From Hypsibius dujardini (Eukaryota; Tardigrada; Eutardigrada; Parachela; Hypsibiidae): a stretch of DNA of 25,000 nt. Position numbers and translations under genes: made by a program. Shown one piece after another: positions 20,700-25,000 of the stretch. Numbering within the stretch: the first letter of the stretch is position 1; every line of letters begins with the position of its first letter. The notes beneath the pieces are model-generated. The model was not told the origin of the DNA. It searched no databases and saw only the letters and a list, made by a program, of their open reading frames with translations. The DNA lies in NCBI GenBank assembly GCA_001579985.1, contig LRSR01002829.1, positions 1-25,000 of the forward strand, written 5' to 3'.

Positions 20700-21661
20700 T
20701 CAAGTAAAGAGCTTCTCCTCCTTCCGTTTCTTCGTTAGCACCGTGCCGGGCTTATGCTGCGCATCCGGATGGCGCTCCAGCTCCGGCGGACAGTGGCTGA
20801 TGGGACTGCTCTTAATCACCTGCTTCAGGTCGTAAAACAGATGCGAATCCTCCGGGGTGCAGAAGGAAATGGCCACGCCGTTCTTGCCCGCCCTGCCGGT
20901 ACGCCCAATCCGATGGGTATAGTCTTCAATACTCTTGGCCATGTCGTAATTGATCACCACGGAGACATTTTGAATATCAATTCCACGCCCGGCCACATCT
21001 GTCGCCACCAGGATGTGCTTCTCTCCGCTCTTGAGACTCGCCAGAGCAAACTCCCGCTGCTCCTGTCCCTTCCCCCCGTGCAATGTCGCCGCCTTGTACT
21101 CGAGCTTCTCCAGACTCTTTGCGAGAACATCTGCGCCCTTCTTCTGATTGACAAAGATAATCATCGGCGGCTCGAAGCCCTCCTTGAGGACCTTGGTCAG
21201 TTCGGAGCGTTTCTTCGATTCAGGCATGAAACGGACGATTTGCTCGACCCGGTCGACTGGTTTGCCCGCCGTGCCAATGTGGACGACGGCGGGCCGGCGG
21301 AGGTAGGTGCGGGCGAGCCGCTCGACTGCCGCCGGCATGGTGGCGGTGAACATGACTGTCTGGCGGAACTTGTGCCGGGACTTGAAGTTGTCGGTCAGGA
21401 ACTTTTCGTCCTCGGCTTCTTCGGTGTCGGGCTTGAGGTTGCTCACAGGCATGAACTCGAGGATCTTTTGGACGTCGCCTTCGAAGCCCATGTCGATCAT
21501 GCGATCGGCCCTGAACAGACAAACGAGTTATGCCAAGATGGAGGACAATAGAACGATAGACGGGAGCGGGAGGAAAATTAGCAGCCAAACCGGAAAGCAA
21601 ATGAGCAGAAAAAAACCGAATACACAGACAGACAAATAGAAAGGAAACGTAAAGACAGATG

Positions 21662-21737
<76 letters not shown>

Positions 21738-22250
21738 GGCATAAAGATGGGTAAGCAGGCAGACATATATACAAAGAGACAAAGAGACAGGTAGATATAA
21801 AACAGGTGGATGTGCAGACAAAATGTTAGACGGGAGGGCAAGAAATGTCAAGATGAAGCCTGCTCATAGCCAAACTTACTCGTCCAGAACGACGTAGGTG
21901 CATTGTGACAGAACTAGGTAGCTGTTCTCGAGGACATCGAGCAGACGACCTGGCGTAGCGATGACAATCTCGCAGCCGAGGCGCAACTTGAATCCCTGAT
22001 CCTCACGGGAGAGACCTAAAAACAGCAAAAAAAAGATATCGACTACCGAAATACAGCACAGACCCGACCAATCTTGTACGGTTGAATCCAACGAGAAGCA
22101 TTTCGCTGTCCTACCATCTTACTCATAATAGGGTTGCATGTTCGTTTACCTCTTTGCTGCCTAAGATATTTTCTGTCTTAATGTCAGCACCAGTAAATCT
22201 GCCTATCTACTTGGCTTCTGTTTCTCTTGTACACACTACGCCAGTCTGCC

Positions 22251-22291
<41 letters not shown>

Positions 22292-24252
22292 GCCTGCCTG
22301 CCTGCCTGCCTGTCGCTTCACTTGCATACATTGTACATACCTCCAATAACTGCCACAGTCCTGATTCCCAAGGGAGCCCCAAACTTGACGGTCTCCTCCT
22401 CAATCTGCTGCGCCAGTTCACGCGTGGGCGCCATGATAATCGCATACGGGCCCTGATGCTCCGCATCATCGTCCATCTTATCCTCTGGCTTCGGCTTCGG
22501 CAGGGACGTGATCCACACCAGCAAGGGGATGAGGAAGGCGGCAGTCTTTCCACTGCCCGTCTCAGCCACGCCAATGATGTCGCGATTCTGCAGGCCGATC
22601 GGGATGGCTGCACGCTGAATGGGCGTAGGTGAGGTGTAGCCGACCTTCTTGATCACTTCCATAATCTCCGAGGGGATGTTGGCCTCCTCCCAGTTGCGAA
22701 TGGGATTGGGCACGCGGCCGCCCTTGATGACGATGTTGTAGTCTTCGCGGAAGATGCGCCAGTCGCGTTCGTTCATCTCCTCGGGAAGCTTCTCGGACCA
22801 GTGGCGATCGTCGTGCCGTTGTTTGGCTTCTTTCTGGCGGATCTTCTCCTGATGTGACTGCAAGTAAAAAAATTTAGCAATGTTTTAGTTCCGATCGTTC
22901 CATTAGTGGGCGTGGTCAAATACCTCTTCCTGTTCCACTTCCGCGTCATTCCGGCGCTTCTCAATCAGCTCCGTGTAGAAGCGCGCGTTCTTCTTCTGAC
23001 TCTTGATGTCGATCCCGCCAATATGGCCCCTTCCGTACATCTGCGCCTGATGCTTGGCCTTATACAGCGGATTATAGTCCACCGAGGTGTCCTCCCCGGC
23101 GTCCCAGTCGAAGACGAACTTGCGTTCATTCAGTCGGCGCTGTCGACGACGTCGCCGCTGCGTCACACCCAGGTAACGCTCCTTAATCGCCTGCTCCTCC
23201 TTCGTCTTATCCACGTCTCCGTCACCACGATGGCGAATCGGCTCCCGTTCCTGAGAACATCCACATTTTCAGCATTTAAATTCTACATTTTATTTTTATT
23301 TTTTAATTTTTTTTAATTTTTTTAATTTTTTTTTTTTAATTTTCAAACTTACTCGTTCGACTTCCGATCCGCTGGAGGAGTGATCCCGATCTCGATCGCG
23401 ACGTCGCTGCCGATCGCGTTCTCTCTCCCGCTCGCGTTCCCGTCGGTCTCGATCGCGATCGCGGCTGGAAGATCGGCCACGCCCTCTCCGATCTTCCCGA
23501 TGGCTTTTACTGGCCTCATGCTCGAACTTATCCCGCACCTGCTGCTGTTCCTGCATTCTGGCACGAGCCGCGTCGACTTCCTCTTGCCGGCGACGGATCG
23601 CTTCCGCGGCGCGTTCCTCTTTGGTCAGGAATTTCGGCTTGGCTTGCTGTTCCTCTTCCGTTTTCTTCTTGGCGAGAATTTCTTCCAGCGAGAGAGGCTC
23701 TACTTTAGCTACCACAGCGGCCTTTCCGTCGACAAGTTCTTCCTCTTCCTCCGGTTTCACTGCTCCGTTGGATGATGAGCCTGAAAAAAATAAACAGCAA
23801 GTTAAATAACATTTAAAGCTGAGTTATTAACCAATCAATCAATCAATCTATCAAGGCGTTATCTCACTTAAAAATCAAAACATAAACGACTCAGACAATC
23901 AATCAATCAACGCAGCAACTCCCATGCCAACCACACACATACCAGCGCTTTTCCCATCGCTCTTCTTCTTGCGGTCGTCTTTCCCACCACTACTCCGCCC
24001 CTCATCCCGACTTCGTTTCCCTCCGCGATCCTTGTCCCCGCGTTCGAGCGGCGATCGCGAACGGCGTCGCTTCTCCGCACCGCCACGATCCTTATTGCCG
24101 CTGCTGCTGGGTACGTCATCACGGCGCCTATCTCGGTCACCATCCCGTCGCGACGACGATCGCTCCGCGCTGCCGCGCCGCTCGCGTCTCCCTCGATCCG
24201 ACCGGTCCGCGGAACGACGGCTACCCTTTTCAACGCCCACTTCCCCCTCCAT
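20700..24252 (-). CDS. DDX23: DEAD-box helicase DDX23/PRP28, U5 snRNP component, 6 exons
   Basis: Exons on the minus strand: 24252-23943, 23780-23353, 23250-22924, 22857-22341, 22015-21880 and 21510-20700. All introns are GT-AG with matching phases; the product is about 842 residues (human 820). The N-terminal third is an Arg/Ser/Asp-rich RS-like domain, then a charged helical part ([14 protein letters not shown]) and the family block [19 protein letters not shown]. Helicase motifs: Q motif near 430-436, AETGSGKT 453-460, PTRELA 499-504, TPGR 548-551, DEAD 572-575, TAT 628-630, HRIGRTGR 772-779. It ends [23 protein letters not shown] as in animal orthologues. In known systems PRP28 helps exchange U1 for U6 at the 5' splice site before spliceosome activation, in the nucleus. 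I chose ATG 24252 because it is the first ATG in the open frame. The gene is complete and is the parent of the fragments at 7311 and 13790. Confidence 0.97.
21663..21738. repeat. (ACAG)19 microsatellite in DDX23 intron 5
   Basis: Nineteen perfect tetranucleotide units. In the DDX23 transcript it reads as (CUGU)n. Absent from the unit-B pseudogene, whose intron is 107 bp instead of 369 bp. Confidence 0.95.
22250..22313. repeat. (CTGT)n(CCTG)n compound microsatellite in DDX23 intron 4
   Basis: About eleven CTGT-type units followed by about five CCTG units. In the DDX23 transcript it reads as (CAGG)n(CAGA)n, complementary to the array in intron 5. Confidence 0.93.
23832..23911. repeat. AATC tandem tracts at DDX23 intron 1
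   Basis: Two short (AATC)3-4 tracts (about 23832-23848 and 23898-23911). Similar tracts occur in the MITE at 3666, the TIR element at 12152, near 19128 and near 24978, so AATC is a dispersed motif in this genome. Confidence 0.7.
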
Positions 24253-25000
24253 GGCCGAAATCAGAGGCAAAGAGGTCAACAGATCAAAGGAGAATGGCGT
24301 CCACACGTAAACAAATCCAATTCCTCCACTTGGCGCTTGCTCCAATGATGATCAAATATCCCTTCCAAGAATCGTCAGTCACAGGAGAAATGAGATATTG
24401 TCAGGTAAGAAATTTTGCAAGTAGAATATTCCGGAAAAATAAAAACACCGCACAAAAAAAGGAAATAATTGATTTATTTGTAACTATTTTTTGCGGAGAT
24501 TGAACGGTGTGTTCAACCCGATTCGGCAAACACAATGTGGTACACATAGATGTGCGATGAATGCAAGTGAACGTCTCAATAGCTGGAACGAATCTAGAAT
24601 GACATTGGAATGTAGCTGGAATTCCACGCATTTGAATCTGGAATTTGCTGGATTTTCACCTTTCCAGAGAACCTCATGCAGCCGGAAATGGACGGACGGG
24701 AGGAAAATTAGGAACTGTTGTGGAATTAATGAACCCAACAGACAATATCACCAAATACAGTACCTAAAATTTTACATAGGGAAGAACCTCCACTGCTAAA
24801 GTTCTGCTACGCACGTGGCAAAAACCTCAGGTCGACCGAATTAAAGCCAATTTTTTACTGGCGCCCAGCAAAATGAGGTGGTCAGAGTTTGAGCCAATTT
24901 CGGCCAATGCATGCAGCTCTTTCTCACATCGCTTGATTCATTGATTTAACACCAGATGGCCAAAATGATTCCAAGTCAATCAATCGATCGACCAAACAAA
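24253..25000. other. DDX23 upstream region
   Basis: Probably holds the DDX23 promoter and 5' UTR. I see no convincing core promoter motif and no second divergent gene. The plus-strand open frame at about 24490-24800 has no recognisable domain. Confidence 0.4.

Noticed and set aside
20754-21551. Long plus-strand open frame (265 codons) opposite DDX23 exon 6, and its counterpart at 13844-14395
   Set aside because: It is the antisense shadow of a strongly conserved helicase exon, with no recognisable domain and no spliced context.
21663-21738. Possible CRISPR-like array
   Set aside because: The unit is four bases with no spacers; a simple microsatellite in a eukaryotic intron.
21528-21851. Open frames encoding Cys-Leu-Ser-Val or Thr-Asp-Arg-Gln repeats (also at 5112, 13321, 18532 and 22236)
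   Set aside because: They are translations of TCTG/CAGA microsatellites in introns or spacers. No start context or homologous protein supports them.
24253-24345. N-terminal extension of DDX23 by about 31 residues
   Set aside because: The frame stays open upstream, but the extension would begin at a TTG codon. ATG 24252 is the first ATG and gives a family-typical charged N-terminus.

Overview
The window is eukaryotic nuclear DNA, almost certainly from an animal. The genes have several exons with GT-AG introns, and their best family matches are metazoan: a PLPPR-type lipid-phosphatase-related membrane protein and the spliceosomal helicase DDX23/PRP28. Short introns beside introns of 0.3-0.9 kb, many TCTG/CAGA and AATC microsatellites, and a lineage-specific double-kinase family would fit a flatworm, perhaps a cestode. 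The species assignment is a guess; the animal assignment is not.

Layout. 1-2060: no recognisable gene; CA-rich repeat near the left end. 2061-6504 (+): six-exon PLPPR-like gene (about 410 aa) with a MITE in intron 2. 7113-10099: duplicated unit A, with a DDX23 exon-6 fragment on the minus strand followed by a kinase copy (+) whose N-terminal half is broken. 10256-10675: TIR element. 10865-17503: unit B, with a spacer split by about 2 kb of extra DNA holding a 1.07-kb TIR element, a truncated DDX23 pseudogene that keeps its intron (-), and an intact two-kinase-domain gene (+, about 642 aa). 17504-20543: unit-B 3' flank, another TIR element, a copy of the last PLPPR exon and a second copy of the spacer. 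20700-24252 (-): full six-exon DDX23/PRP28 gene (about 842 aa). 24253-25000: DDX23 upstream region.

The order suggests an ancestral convergent pair, PLPPR > < DDX23. Their facing 3' ends and the spacer between them were duplicated in tandem, together with a kinase gene. Copies of the spacer, DDX23 3' end and kinase are generally diverged, but two tracts are identical or nearly so: about 685 bp in the kinases, including an intron, and about 540 bp at the DDX23 3' end. This looks like recent gene conversion or homogenisation.

No operon-like cooperation is implied. DDX23 is a general splicing factor, the PLPPR is a probable catalytically dead membrane protein, and the kinases are an STE/MAP3K-like pseudokinase-kinase family. 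The most unusual features are that kinase family, the duplication history, the four TIR elements (one with an empty site visible in the paralogous segment), and complementary tetranucleotide arrays flanking DDX23 exon 5. All comparisons were made by eye; no database search was run.
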